Source of the DNA: Saksenaea vasiformis B4078
Lineage: Eukaryota > Mucoromycota > Mucoromycetes > Mucorales > Saksenaeaceae
Assembly (NCBI GenBank): GCA_000697055.1
Contig: JNDT01002388.1
Coordinates: 1-64,000 of the forward strand
Direction of reading: 5' to 3'
Length of the DNA: 64,000 nt
Part shown: one piece after another, positions 25,103 to 36,356 of the stretch
Numbering within the stretch: position 1 is the first letter of the stretch
Layout: every line of letters begins with the position of its first letter
Translations under genes and position numbers: made by a program
Notes under the pieces: generated by a model
Databases searched by the model: none
The model's input: the letters and a program-made list of their open reading frames with translations, nothing else
Told to the model about the DNA's origin: nothing

Positions 25103-26468
25103 AGTTTAGCACGGTAGAGATGAATAGTCCAGGATATTTGACAGCTTGAGCTAAGGCTATGTAAATTTCGAAATCATCACTTGTATACTTTGATAACAAA
25201 GGAGAGGCGACAGTATTGATGATTTCATTCAGTAACTTACCACTAAGGGACGTCTTTCGATGGCAGGACTAAGGAAAGACAGTGATGAGAAAAAATGCGG
25301 AGGTAAAGGAAACGGCAGTCCAAGTTTTTCTACATTTATCTGCAAAATGAGTGACATGTGCCTCTCCCGAATGGATTGTTTACAGTGGCTTTGAGTGGCC
25401 AGCAGGAAGGTTACTACATGATGTTGTGCGATAGCTGTTGGTGCAGGATGTGCTAGTTGCAAACGGCAATTGATAACAAAAGTCGATTGTAGAGTGCACC
25501 CTCTCTAACTTCAGAACCCAATTTTCTCAAGAAATTTCAGATCCACCGCCAGAAAACATCGTGTAAATTTTCAAATCCTCCGTAATATAAAGTTCAAGCC
25601 TGAAAAGGATGTTGAATCGCTTATCGGGGGGAAGATTTAGTGCTCAAAGGTTTATTAATCGCATTGATCCTTTGCAAAATAGGATGTAATATCTCCTCAT
25701 CAAGAAAGTCTATCATTGTGACAGTGTGAAAGAGTTGCTCTTTAAGTGAAATGCAACATTTCTCTTCTGCAGGTTGGGGTATGTCGTCATTTCCAATTTT
25801 CTCATCGTAATATCAGTGAATATGTCGTATTCAGTTCTTGGATGAACAGTATCTTCTTCTTTTCGGGAGCCACTCTCAAAATCGGATATTGTCATTGTGG
25901 TGCACTTGACAAGCTGAAGGTAATAATTCACGCTTGCCACAAGTTAATCCAGTACTGAGGTTGCCTCATCTCCATGAGCAGCTTTGTCCATGAGACTCGT
26001 CTTGCATTAGCATGTCCAACTAGAGCTTTATCCACCACATAGCTCTATTCATACTCAGAAGGCTTTGTAACACACCCTCTCTCAAAATCCGGAATCTTCA
26101 AGCATTTGCAAGAAGGATTTGGAGAACCTCTCAAATATTGCTGACTTGCACTTGTCATTCAAGGTGTGAAAAAATAGAACCCACGAGCAGGAGTTCTGGA
26201 GAAACGTGAAGTTGTCACAAGAGCGAGCAGAAGCTGAAAACACCCTCACAAAAAATGCATTACGATCCGTGAAGAATTTAGGCGATCAAGAGGAAATCCG
26301 GATTTGCCAAGAACCGTAGGTTGAAGCTGTGAGAAAGAGATATCGAAAGTAACATTGATACGAGTACTTTCTCTAGCAGAACTAATATGCTGTCCCAAAA
26401 ATCTCCTACTATGCAAGACATTCCCACTACGGATAATGCTTTCAGTACAAGTGGGACTACCAATCTGA
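25103..26468. other. Intergenic region left of the CACTA-like element
   Basis: No supported gene. Minus frames at 25229-25462 and 25713-25940 and a hydrophobic one at 26278-26463 carry no recognisable motif. Confidence 0.25.
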
Positions 26469-26480
26469 CACTACGGGAAA

Positions 26481-26535
26481 AATAAGGCTGAGAATCCTTG
26501 AATTAAAGGATTATTAAAGGATTCTCAGCCTTATT
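26481..26535. repeat. Perfect 19-bp inverted repeat at the left transposon end
   Basis: The sequence from 26481 (aataaggctgagaatcctt) recurs as its exact reverse complement at 26517-26535, separated by 17 nt. It lies 12 bp inside the CACTA-type terminus and could be a transposase-binding or hairpin structure. Confidence 0.85.
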
Positions 26536-27008
26536 CAAAGATCATTCTGTGATTCAAGGATAGTTCAGTCTTATTTAAGGAGCGATCCTTGAATCCCAAG
26601 TTTAGCGAAAAACAAGATAAACTGTAATTATAGTTTTATCTCAGGACAAAAATCAAGCGTTAATCAAGGATCCATCCTTGAATTATAGATTAGGAGCTCC
26701 AAACTGACATTCTAGTTTTGCTTTCTGAGTAAGTTTTGCTTTTGAGAATGCCTTTTTATCCTTTTATCTAGCGTAAGCATACAGCTATTTTAGTCATGGT
26801 GCGACTTACGGATTAAAATCGATTTCTATGTCGCTTTCTTGAGCTTTCATCGTTTTCAGGCGTCACAGCTACATCTTGCTCAGAACGCTCCGCAAAACTG
26901 ATGGATGTGGATATGTTTAACTTCTACTGCGCTAATCAGGGAATCAAAAAAGACATTACCTCCCATTCTCTTCGTCATCAATACTCTGCTATCGCGCTTT
27001 AATATATA

Positions 27009-27668
27009 TCAAGTATGATGATATCCGTACCTTTGCGCGCCTCTTACGGTATTGTTGAGCATTACCCCACTTGTATGGAGCAACCATTTGGCTGCCCATG
27101 AATTTTTACATTCGTTTAGTAGGATTCCCACACTTGCCACCTTATCCTCTAAGGTATGCACAGCATCCCGTTGACGAACGGCGGGGACCTCACTCCATGG
27201 GATTGAAAATTCCTCCAGTCCCAAGGAAATGCGCAAGTCGATCAATGTATCAGATGTCAGAGAGCGTAGATGAGCCATCGCTTCCGTAGTTGCTGACTCG
27301 TCTTGTCCGAAAAAGTTCTGGTGCATATAGGCCTCCAAATACTCCATCGACAGAGGGGTCACTTTGCTTTTGTTGTTGACGATGGTAACAGGGCGAGGAC
27401 GCGTTCTCTGTGCCGGCCTTACTTCGTTATCGGCGGCAACGGGGGACTCCCTGCTATCAGTCTCATTTTCTTTCAACTTATCGAGCTTTTCCGACATCGC
27501 ATGTATCTCGATATCTAGCAAGTCCATTCTCGTCTGGTGTTCAAGAACGAGTTGCTCTATCCTTTCCAGACGCTTCGAAACGCTTTCAACAGCATCAAGA
27601 ATATCTTTATTTGTGAAGTGGGTTGTGGCATGGTGAACAAAACCGAAAGATACAAAACGATCAACCAC
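27009..27668 (-). CDS. Coiled-coil hypothetical protein inside the CACTA-like element
   Basis: An intact 219-residue minus-strand frame opposite in direction to the transposase gene. The N-terminal half is a coiled-coil (DAVESVSKRLERIEQLVLEH, DIEIHAMSEKLDKLKENE). A charged linker (EVRPAQRTRPRPVT) follows, then a C-terminal helical block (MEYLEAYMHQNFFGQDESA, RSLTSDTLIDLRISLGLEEF, ILLNECKNSWAAKWLLH). No family is recognised. Its position inside the terminal repeats suggests an accessory protein of the element, for example a TNPA-like end-binding factor, but no DNA-binding motif can be named. A host gene overrun by the insertion is less likely given the divergent arrangement with the transposase. 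Confidence 0.45.
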   Translation of the reverse strand: MVDRFVSFGFVHHATTHFTNKDILDAVESVSKRLERIEQLVLEHQTRMDLLDIEIHAMSEKLDKLKENETDSRESPVAADNEVRPAQRTRPRPVTIVNNKSKVTPLSMEYLEAYMHQNFFGQDESATTEAMAHLRSLTSDTLIDLRISLGLEEFSIPWSEVPAVRQRDAVHTLEDKVASVGILLNECKNSWAAKWLLHTSGVMLNNTVRGAQRYGYHHT

Positions 27669-27771
27669 TCAGCTTATTGAAATAGTGTAACATGTCGCAC
27701 AAGATGACAGATCGTGACACATCGCCTGAAGGAGTCGACCGAACTTCTTTTTTCTTTTTGTAACGTCATCA

Positions 27772-27888
27772 TGAAAACTAATAATCGCGTTCAGAGAAAG
27801 CCTGCAAAAACCGGTCATATCCGATGCCGCAGGTGTAAGGGGAAAGTTCGAAAAACCTTTTCGAAACATGCCAAAGAATGTTTGCAGT
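27772..27888 (+). other. Zinc-finger-like fragment upstream of the transposase frame
   Basis: The plus-strand frame from 27772 reads MKTNNRVQRKPAKTGHIRC and then CRRCKGKVRKTFSKHAKEC, a C-x2-C..H-x3-C pattern such as is often found at the N-terminus of fungal CACTA transposases. It ends at a TGA. It may be the original first exon of the transposase at 28283-29521. An acidic D/Y-rich stretch at 28087-28165 in between may be part of the same N-terminal region. Confidence 0.4.
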
Positions 27889-28282
27889 GAATTCCCGGAG
27901 GTGCCCTCTTGCTGTAAGTCATGGGGAGAATCGCCGGCATGAAAGAATAACTGTTTAACGTATCGTTCAGTTCGACAGCTTCGCAAGCTACTGATGCTCA
28001 GGCCGCAGCTACCAGTAGCAGAAAAGTAGACTCTGCCACATGAGGAAAACTTGAACGAACTTCGCGGCGCAGATACTACTGTATTAATGTGCGGCGACGA
28101 TTACGATGATTATGATGGATACGATGGATACGACGGTTACACATGGACTTCCCCTGATTACAGCTAATGATGGTTGAAGATGTGACCAATGATGGAGATC
28201 ATGCAGCAACGGACTATGAATTTGAGACCGAGAATCATCGCGAAGATCCTGTTATGGACCAAAACGTGAAAATGATGCGGTC

Positions 28283-29521
28283 ATGATCAAGCACGGAATC
28301 TATGTGGCTGCGTACGAAGAAATCCTTCAAGTGGCTAACGAGACTATTTCACTAGCAAATCCAGGTATGTCTCGAATCCATCAAGACTTTTATAATAACT
28401 GCTGCGCAGAGCTCGAGCATCTGCTCTCGCCACATCGGTCCTACAAGGCTGCAGAGAAGATGTATCTAGTACAGCTGAAAAGTTATGCCATGTGCAAAAA
28501 TGGATGCAAACTGTACACTTCTGGGGGCCTCGACGAGATGCACTTGTTAGGGCATGGTGTGGCCCACCATGTCTTCTCCCTTATACAAGGCAAATACTCC
28601 TTGTCCGATCAACCGGGTCGATTTGACCTAGACATCGACGCTTTGCAGAATATTATGGATGATATGGAGGCTTCTCGCTCCGTTTCGTTATTTACACCAG
28701 TCCAGCACCACCTGTCCCATGTACCCGAAATCATTGGTAGACTCGGCCCATTGCGGTATTTTAGTGCCAGATGTCTGGAGAGAACGATCGGTCTGTACAG
28801 TCGCTTTATTAAGTCGAACAACGCCCCCGGGCCAAACGCAGCCAACGTTATGCAGAAACTCGCAATGTCACGCTACGTTGAACTCACTTTGTTTCCTTCC
28901 CCAACCGATATGTACAAGGAGAATGCAATGATGCCTGGGTTGAATCTCACCCGCTTTATGTACGACATAAACCCGACATTCATCCCTTTTATCACCGAAT
29001 CCATCTTCTTCGAAGCCGTGAGAGGACACATTGAAAGAGTCCTCGCATGTGGATACCGCGTCTACAACATGACATTTGTGTTCCGAGACGATCGCAACCA
29101 GTGCCACTGGCTCGCGTTTCCATCGGAGACAGACATCGAGCTCGGTATCCGTACATATGAAGAATCCAACTACTTGCGTATGTACGAGGATTCAGAGCGA
29201 GTGGTGATGATGTTGCGCCGTTCGATCCTCACGTACGAGATCTTCGACATCATGGCCGAGCTGATCGAAGGTGGTGCGTGCCCCTCTCGTCGACCTCGGT
29301 ATTACCGGACACGGACCGCACGTACTCGCGATGGGTGCCTAATATCGAGCGTGCGACACGTTGCCACTCGGAGAACACGTGCGCAAGATCGTCGAGTGCG
29401 CAGTGAGCTCGGTTTGAGGGATGTAGGGAAAGGAGCAGAGCCTGATTTGACTACTAGTCATATTACAGAGACCGCCATGGAACCAGAGCTACGAGGAAAG
29501 GCAAAAAAAAAGTCTCTCTAG
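28283..29521 (+). pseudogene. CACTA/TNP2-type transposase lacking its catalytic core
   Basis: The 412-residue frame begins with a segment common before the catalytic domain (SYAMCKNGCKLYTS, near residue 75) and passes at once into GLDEMHLLGHGVAHHVF and then the DUF4218-like region (HHLSHVPEIIGRLGPLRYFS, ARCLERTIGLYSRFIKSNN, GPNAANVMQKLAM). In related transposases the RNase H-like DDE domain, several hundred residues long, lies between these blocks. Here it is absent although the frame is open, as if an internal deletion kept frame. The tail is arginine-rich and ends KAKKKSL. The frame extends upstream without an obvious start (TKTENDAVMIKHGIYV), so an N-terminal exon is probably missing. Confidence 0.55.
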
Positions 29522-31400
29522 ATACTATCACAGGAGTTGGCGGCCTTAGCGCTCAGCTATTGGGAGTATCTGGTGTTACTGTGAAAGAATTTGCGTACGC
29601 TGCCAGCCTTTGGTAAAACCATCAAGTTTTTGGAAGCGTACTGCAACATTCGTCCCGCAATCGTGCTGCATACTTTGTGCGATTAAGCATAACTATTGAC
29701 AGGTAACTCATGTCGGTCTTCATGTCTCTAAATAATGTTCTATGATAGATACGCGAATTCAAGTCGCCCTTCACAGATGGAGACTAAGTATTTGGTAAAG
29801 TATACTTTTATATCCAACACACCTGCAATGGGCAAACGCGAGTGCTAGCGGTTGTTGATATCTCAAATGCGAGCCATGATTGATGAATATTTTGATCTCT
29901 TTGGTGACTATCATGGCTTTTTTTTTATCACACTTGGTACTGGTCTCAAGGCTTCTATCGAATCTCCTACTGGTTTATCAAACTGTTTTCCTGACTTGAG
30001 ATAGGATGTTTTGGATCCTTCTCAAAAATTACTTGGATCTCGGTTTTGAATTCGAACCTCGAACAACAGAAGACCTTACTGGAACTTGGCACACCAAATG
30101 TGGTTCTCTGTACCATGATGATCTGTTAAAAGGTCTATTTGGTAATTCAACCAGCCGTTCTGGGTATCGCCGTGACCGATTTAGCAACTATTCCTCTCTG
30201 GCTGGATTTGCACACTCAATTACTAGTGGATTCCTAGCTGGAAATGGACCCTTTCACTTGCATAAGATGCAAGCATATTCTAAAATTAAGTCGCTGTTTT
30301 ACCATCGCCAAAAGACTGGCAATCGCCATGGCAAAGGCTGGCATCCTGATGATATCTGGGAGTCTACTTCATTGCAAGATGCATGTAATCGATCCTTTGG
30401 AAATCGAATGGAATTTCGTTTTGCTTGGAGATACTTTGACAATAATTATACAAGACTGACAGAATATGTCCATTAAGTAATGTCGATTATTTTGATATAT
30501 TTTTAATGATATTTTATTTTTAGTAACCTTGATCCTTCATGGATACATTGGGAAAAGCCTACGACTATTCTCGGTGTTTGGTCAAAACAAGTCGATGCAG
30601 TAACTGCTGTCAGTCACCAACTTCAACAATTGCCACGTCAACGGCATGATCTTTCATTTATGTCACTGGCAGTATACATTGCGACTGTTGCTAATACATT
30701 GCGGCTGTTGCTAGTGCATTGACTTCTCGACCAAATGATCAAAAATTCCAAATGGACATTGATTTGGGAAGATCTTGAAAGATTTCGACATCGTGACTCC
30801 AAGCTCCTTTTGCTTCCAGATCTACTATATTTTAATAGTAGAAGCATTCTTGGTTGCAGGAGAGAAATTTCAGTAACCAACTTGCAACAAGTATTTTCAG
30901 CTGTTGCATGGCGTCATTATCTACAAGGGCCAAAACCTCGTCATCCAGATCAACTTACTATTGAACCTGCATTATGGGTACCAGCATCATCAACAATACA
31001 AGGCAAATTTTTTACTACTATATCACTTTTTTATATTCTAATATATCTAGCAGTTCCTCCTATTCAATATACAGCGTTTGGTGATATAACAACATCTTTA
31101 CATATGACAACCATTACACAAATGGTTCGACATTTTCAAGGTTCTGGTGTTTCAGTATCATTTGCACATCGTCTGTGTATACAATCCTGTCATTGACAGA
31201 GTATTCAGGAGCGTTTATTTCCGTCCGTCCGGGAGAGACAAGGTCATCATTGTCGATTCTTCTGACATAGATGATTTTGTTGGGATCTTAACGGAAAAAC
31301 TCTCTGGAACTCCTGTTGCGCGTTATGCCATATGGTCAAGAATGGTATCGGGAGACAGCAGCAATAGCATTGGAAACCTTCGTCTCATCTAGACCATCAA
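29522..31400 (+). other. Fragmented coding-like region in the right half of the CACTA-like element
   Basis: Several plus-strand frames follow one another: 30006-30476 (LLKNYLDLGFEFEPRTTEDL, GKGWHPDDIWESTSLQDAC), then an open stretch with SWIHWEKPTTILGVWSKQ and HQLQQLPRQRHDLSFMSL, then 30735-31196 (WTLIWEDLERFRHRDSK, VFSAVAWRHYLQGPKPRHP) and 31147-31392 (VYFRPSGRDKVIIVDSSD). They look like exons or frameshifted parts of one or two genes and have soluble-protein composition. No family was recognised. Confidence 0.3.
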
Positions 31401-31715
31401 GAGACCGGTAAGTATTCTGATTATCTGTTAGGATAGGATTTTCCACATGTTTTGTATCCAATAATGATTAACGGTACTGATCAGCGAGACTTTAATAAGT
31501 CATGAACAAGGCATGAATCTGCTAATAAAAATGTCGTTTATCTTTTAAAATAAGACATAAACAAGGGCAGAATCCCATGATACGATTGTTTTAATCCTTT
31601 AAATAAGACATGAATAAGAATGTGTTTAGGAAGGTTTCTGGCCCTATTCATGTCTTATTTTCAGGCCTTATTAAATGATGTATCCTTTGATTCAAGAATA
31701 ATTTTTCTCGTAGTG

Positions 31716-33763
31716 ATATAAATTCCAAGGAGACAAGCTGACATAATGAAGGCTGCGCATCCAGGAAACGTCATACCTGTATTCCCGTGCTTTTTGTTAT
31801 CAACTTATGTTAGGAGGTCATTGAATTCATCGATCGGCAGTTGAGGTACTGTGCTTGTGTTCGGCTATTGAAGATCGATTGGCCGCTACAATATTGATGG
31901 CGTTCTAATCTCGGATCGTGTCATCTTAGATTACTTTTACTGGTTAGAACATACGTATCTTTCAGACTACCATATAATCATAGAAATATCCAGCAAATCG
32001 CAATACATCTAAAATCGTGTCGATCTCTTACGTCTTCTTACATGTTTGACGGGTAACGATGATTTTCATGTAGACAACCCTTTGTATTCTGAGAGCAAGA
32101 CTACATCTATATCAGGCAACGCTACTTCCAGGTATGACAGTATCTTGGCTATGTCCGCTTATCATATACTGACAAAGTGCACAATACCTGAAGTGTCCGA
32201 CCGCTCCGAATGCGTTGAAGAGCCTCGCATGGAGAGATTCAGTAGTTGGCCTTGGCATATCGCGTCAAAAATTAGATCTACACCTTATTTTCGGGCTATC
32301 TTTTCCTTGACTTCACCACAAACCCTGCATGAGGAGGGAAAACGGCCATTGAAAACTAAAATTCACCACTAAGCCAACGTAGACCGGCTAAAGCACCCAC
32401 TACAAATCGTAGCTGTTAAGCATACCTTGCGGGTACAATATTTGCTCGGAAGCACGAACCAAACAAAGCCAAAGCCTCATTTCCTTTTTCTTTCTTGTTT
32501 GTCCTAACGACGCCCAAAAATTCCTATCTTTAGTACCTGAAAAAGGAAATTTTTCGCTTCGGAAAGACACTCTTTTCAAAACAAAATCCTTCCGCGGGAT
32601 ATACTCTCTTGCTTTTTTTTTTTTTTAAGTATGGCTCTGCCTCCGTAGATCGTATGTTCACCTAATTGGATATGATTCCCCATTTTGTGGTCGAACCTTC
32701 TTTCTTTTTTTTTCGCTCAGTGGTTCGGGTACCAAAGCTGGTACCATTCCTTAAAAAGTGATACTATATCACTTGCTCCCGAGATCAAAACTCTGCACAT
32801 TCTGTTACAAACGCTAGATTCAGCAAAGCAGTATGCCAAGTCGCAGTGTCTGTCTTTCATAAATGGGTCTATCCTGAATGGTCATCTCTAGATATTTATG
32901 TTCTGAAATGGGCAGTCTACTTTTCTTTTCCATAAAGTTGGACAGAACCATGATGATGAACGTGGCTACACAATGTATAGATTGACCAGGATAAGCTCAT
33001 ATTTTTCAATTTGATTTTGAGAAGTTTTCAATGTGTCACCTGCTACAAGGCAACTAGGAATACACATTCGAGCAGCACGATAATGGGTGTTACAATACAG
33101 AAATAGCACCGACAGGGCTTTCTAAAAAGCGTAAAAAACAGTTAGTCTTTCTGATACTCCCAATCCAAGTTATTTTAGGGTTAGCTAACGAGAACCCGTC
33201 TTGATCTTCCTGGAGTAACTGATGGAAGTAGCGCTCCAAGGATCTGAGCGACTCAAAGTACGCAAAGTGACGCTTTATTGGTTTGTGGAGAGTAGCTGCA
33301 GCTTGTCATTGAATAGCAGAGCTAAATCCAAGAGCATCTTATCTGGGTGTGCAGATGGGACATGACCGACATCGACTTGGTGTGCACGTCCCATATCAGC
33401 GTGAAATGCAGCAATCATAATCCGAGTAAAGAAAGAGAGCAAGTTCTTCTGAAGATGTCAGCAAACGTACTTTAACTAAACGTTACCAGAGCTACGGTGG
33501 ATAAGACACAAGGTTTGGTCTCTTTCCAGAAATCAAGAAAAGATTGGTATTATACTTGAGACAACGATAATCAAAGTGGGATCATTGGCCTGGTGGCTGG
33601 ATATGATAACATCGTTAAATGGATGTTCTGGTCACCGGCAGAATTGGGAGGGAGGAACTTGTGTGTATATGGTCAGTTATGCTAGATCAGAGGCGTCAAT
33701 GTGGGCAATCTCGTAGCGACGATCAGCTACATTTTACAGTATAAATTAAAAAATTCAAGTTTA
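31716..33763. other. Intergenic region right of the CACTA-like element
   Basis: No supported gene. A plus-strand frame at 32046-32372 (108 residues) and another at 32685-32891 show no motif or splice partners. Sequence near 33050-33700 is unstructured by eye. Confidence 0.25.
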
Positions 33764-35453
33764 TTATTCATTCTCGCTGTCTTCCTCTTCTGCAAAAAAT
33801 GTCTCACAAACCCAATCGACAAACGCTTCATCGAGCGTTTCGCTGTCTTCCGTTCCATTTCGAAACATCTCTTCATCACCACCCCGTTTAATCCATGTCT
33901 GGATAATCTTCATTGCTTCAGCCTTTTTTCCTGATGTTCCAACCCAGCTTTCCTGTGCCCAGGTGGCAAATGCCCAGCCAATCCAGCCGCTTGTAAGCAC
34001 CTCTTTGTTGATCTCGACAGCCTGCTTAAAGTAAAACTCGGCATTTTTCAATAGCTGAACCTTGTTTCGCTCGGCCACTGGCAATGGAAGCCGTGCGCGA
34101 GCAATACTAACGTCTCCCAGTTTGTTAAGAATGCTGAGATTTTTTGGCTCAATTGCCAAAGCCGATTGAAGCGATTTTGTCGCCTGTGCATACAATTGCC
34201 AAACCTCTTTGCCCGTGGTTTCTGGTACCAGAGGTGTGTTGGATTTGACGGAGAGATCCAGCAAAGCCTGTGCATAGGATGTCAATATGTCGCCACGATC
34301 ACACATGGCTTCAACGTGTTTGACATCAAATTGCTCTATCACTTCATCCAATCTTTCAATAGCCTGGCCAAACAAGGTATGATCTACCTGACCAGACGCT
34401 AAGAACGACCGATCAGCCATGGAAGCAAAGTTCTGTGCCTCTTTCAGATTGATCTGAATTCTGGCCTGCTTGTGATCTTTTCCCTCTGGAATACTCAGCA
34501 ACCACTTTTCTGCCAAAGAGAGTTTTGCACGTGCACGACTAAACAAATCCATCGATGTTTGGAAAGATGCAAGCATGGATGCCATCGTTGTCATTGTCTC
34601 AGCCGTCGAAACCAATGTATCCACGAGTGAGAAGGCTGTTGTTGGTTCCACCTCTGTAACCGTTGTATACTCTCCTTCCTCCCCTGACTGCTGCTCCTTG
34701 CCACCTTCCTCAGTTGATGGCGTCTTCTGTGTCTCTGTTGTGTCTGACCGGCATGCATTGTATTCTTTCTCTTGCAATTGGTATACATTTTCAAATAACG
34801 TAATAGCTTCCTGGAGGGCTAAGAAACGAGGGATAAGCATGCATACACGAACCTTCCGTGTCTATTACCGATCGCCGATTGATTGTAAGCATTATCAATC
34901 TCCGTGGTTTCTTGAAGCACTTCCGATCGCTGGTGTAATGCTTGACCAAGGTTAAATTGAGCATCGGTCTTATTCACGTCTAATTGAAGTGCCTTGCGGA
35001 ACTTGGCAATCGACATATCAAGGTGTTCTAATTTCTTCTCAGGTGCAGTGTATGCCGGCATAAAAAGCGTAGTTAACAAGAAGAGAACGCGACCCCTTTT
35101 TTCCAATAAAACAACAATGAATGGAGGAGCTTTTTTACCAAAAAAAAAAAAAATTGTTACCAGTTGTAGAGGCAATCGGCATCGGTTTCATTCAGATCAT
35201 GTGCCTTGCCATACATTTCAGCAGCGCGTTCATAGTTGCGCTGTGCACGTTCACCCGTAGCATACCGTTCACCTTGCTCCTCAAAGGCAACGCCCTCTAA
35301 TATAGAAGAAATAACACTCCGTTAGAGATCACATGGCGATTTCCGTGATCGGCATCCCCCTGCCATAAAATCCTCAAATGTCTCTGGCGCCTTTGATTTC
35401 TTTGACGCGGACGATTTGGGTTTCTGCGCTCGTTGACGTTGGAATCGACTCAT
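33764..35453 (-). CDS. Tetratricopeptide-repeat protein of unknown role
   Basis: The N-terminal exon starts at 35453 (MSRFQRQRAQKPKSSASKK). The following exons (about 35294-35161, 35095-34869, 34818-33764) give ERYATGERAQRNYERAAEMY, HDLNETDADCLYNWGRVLF, SIAKFRKALQLDVNKTDAQF and NLGQALHQRSE, all TPR-like helix pairs. An acidic spacer (EEGGKEQQSGEEGEY), further helical repeats (ATKSLQSALAIEPKNLSIL, NAEFYFKQAVEINKEVL) and a very acidic C-terminus ending FFAEEEDSENE follow. The TPR scaffold suggests a partner-binding role. Junctions of exons 2-4 are clean; the exon 1 donor is not a clear GT (see findings). It is divergent from COA8. The family name is not recognised with confidence. Confidence 0.7.
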
Positions 35454-35666
35454 AGCGAGAAAAGATTAGATATGCCGTCAAAGGCAAAACACAATGGGCA
35501 TGAAAATGGCATTGTGACTGCTCCTCCAATCTCGGGGTTTTTTTTTCACAAAAAAAAATCGCACCGCAAACGACGAGGGTTCCATCGTCGAAAGGGCAAC
35601 ATGAGCGTCATGGTAAAAGACAACAGCATTCCCGTACATGGATGGCATGGTTTTGACTTGATAATA

Positions 35667-36356
35667 ATGATAGCGATTTTGTCGTACACTACCATACCGC
35701 GGACAGCTACTATCACAACGCTATTTCGCTACCCGTATGTCACGAAATGTTATTTACCAGGGACACATGTCTTAACAACAGCCACGCATGTAGGTAGAGG
35801 ACAAAAGCAAGACTGGATGGAACAACCTGTGGCAGCTGATATGATTGGTACACCCGACCCTGTTTCCAATTTGCGACCTGTAAAGTACTATATTCCCCCC
35901 AACGAAACAGAAGAGGTACACAAAGACTTTCACCAAAAGAAGAGAAAAGAAAGAGCTCAATTCGATGCAGGAAAGGGAATGGCGATTGGCTCAACAAGAA
36001 GTGGATACGTTTAATGAAACATTTTGGTCAGCAAACAATGCATTATTTGCCAGGGCCAAGGCAGACTATGAACGTCAATGTAAGGCTTTTATGCATTGTT
36101 CTTAGCTACAACTGAAATTTCCTCGAAAAAAGTGCAAGAGCAAGGCGAGCCAGTAACAGCTGAAGCATTGTCTGTCTTTTACAAAGACTTTTTGAACAAG
36201 GCTTATGATCGACAAATGGAATATAACCGCCAATGGTGGAAGATGAATGTGGCCATGTTGGTACCGGGATGTAAAGTGGCGATCCGATCCTTTACTCGTA
36301 AAAGAGAAGTCGTACCACAAGGAACAGGATTTTGGGAAAAGAGTTTCGAGTCCTAA
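35667..36356 (+). CDS. COA8: COA8 (APOPT1)-like cytochrome c oxidase assembly protein
   Basis: COA8 is a mitochondrial matrix protein that protects complex IV assembly under oxidative stress. The N-terminus from 35667 (MIAILSYTTIPRTATITTLF) looks like a presequence. The family core follows: DWMEQPVAADMIGTPDPVSN and LRPVKYYIPPNETEE; then, in another frame, LAQQEVDTFNETFWSANN and ALFARAKADYERQ; then, after a putative 26-nt intron (36080-36105, gtaagg..cttag), AEALSVFYKDFLNKAYDRQM and EYNRQWWKMN. These match the human order PENES..WN.QFW.N.N..F..DFYKEFL..YNRDW. The frame changes near 35930-35950 within a purine-rich stretch: either a very short intron or a one-base indel. An in-frame upstream extension (from 35433) exists but would bury the presequence. 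Confidence 0.78.

Larger units (their letters stand above)
26469..31715. mobile_element. CACTA (En/Spm)-like DNA transposon, 5.25 kb, probably non-autonomous
   Basis: The left end reads CACTACGGGAAAAATAAG from 26469. The reverse complement of the right end (31715 leftward) reads CACTACGAGAAAAATTAT, giving terminal inverted repeats that begin CACTA as in the CACTA superfamily. Both ends continue with copies of a CCTTGAAT/ATTCAAGG motif, like the subterminal repeats of this group. Inside is a gene whose C-terminal part resembles the DUF4218 region of CACTA/TNP2-type transposases (28283-29521). The 3-bp flanks (TGA left, ATA right) do not match, so either no target duplication survives or the ends differ slightly. 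Confidence 0.65.

Noticed and set aside
30040..30070. tRNA-like B-box string (reverse complement of gaattcgaacct)
   Set aside because: No A-box, cloverleaf or terminator could be fitted around it.
31147..31392. Separate gene for the 81-residue frame with VYFRPSGRDKVIIVDSSD
   Set aside because: Too short, overlaps the previous frame and has no motif; reported only as part of the fragmented region.
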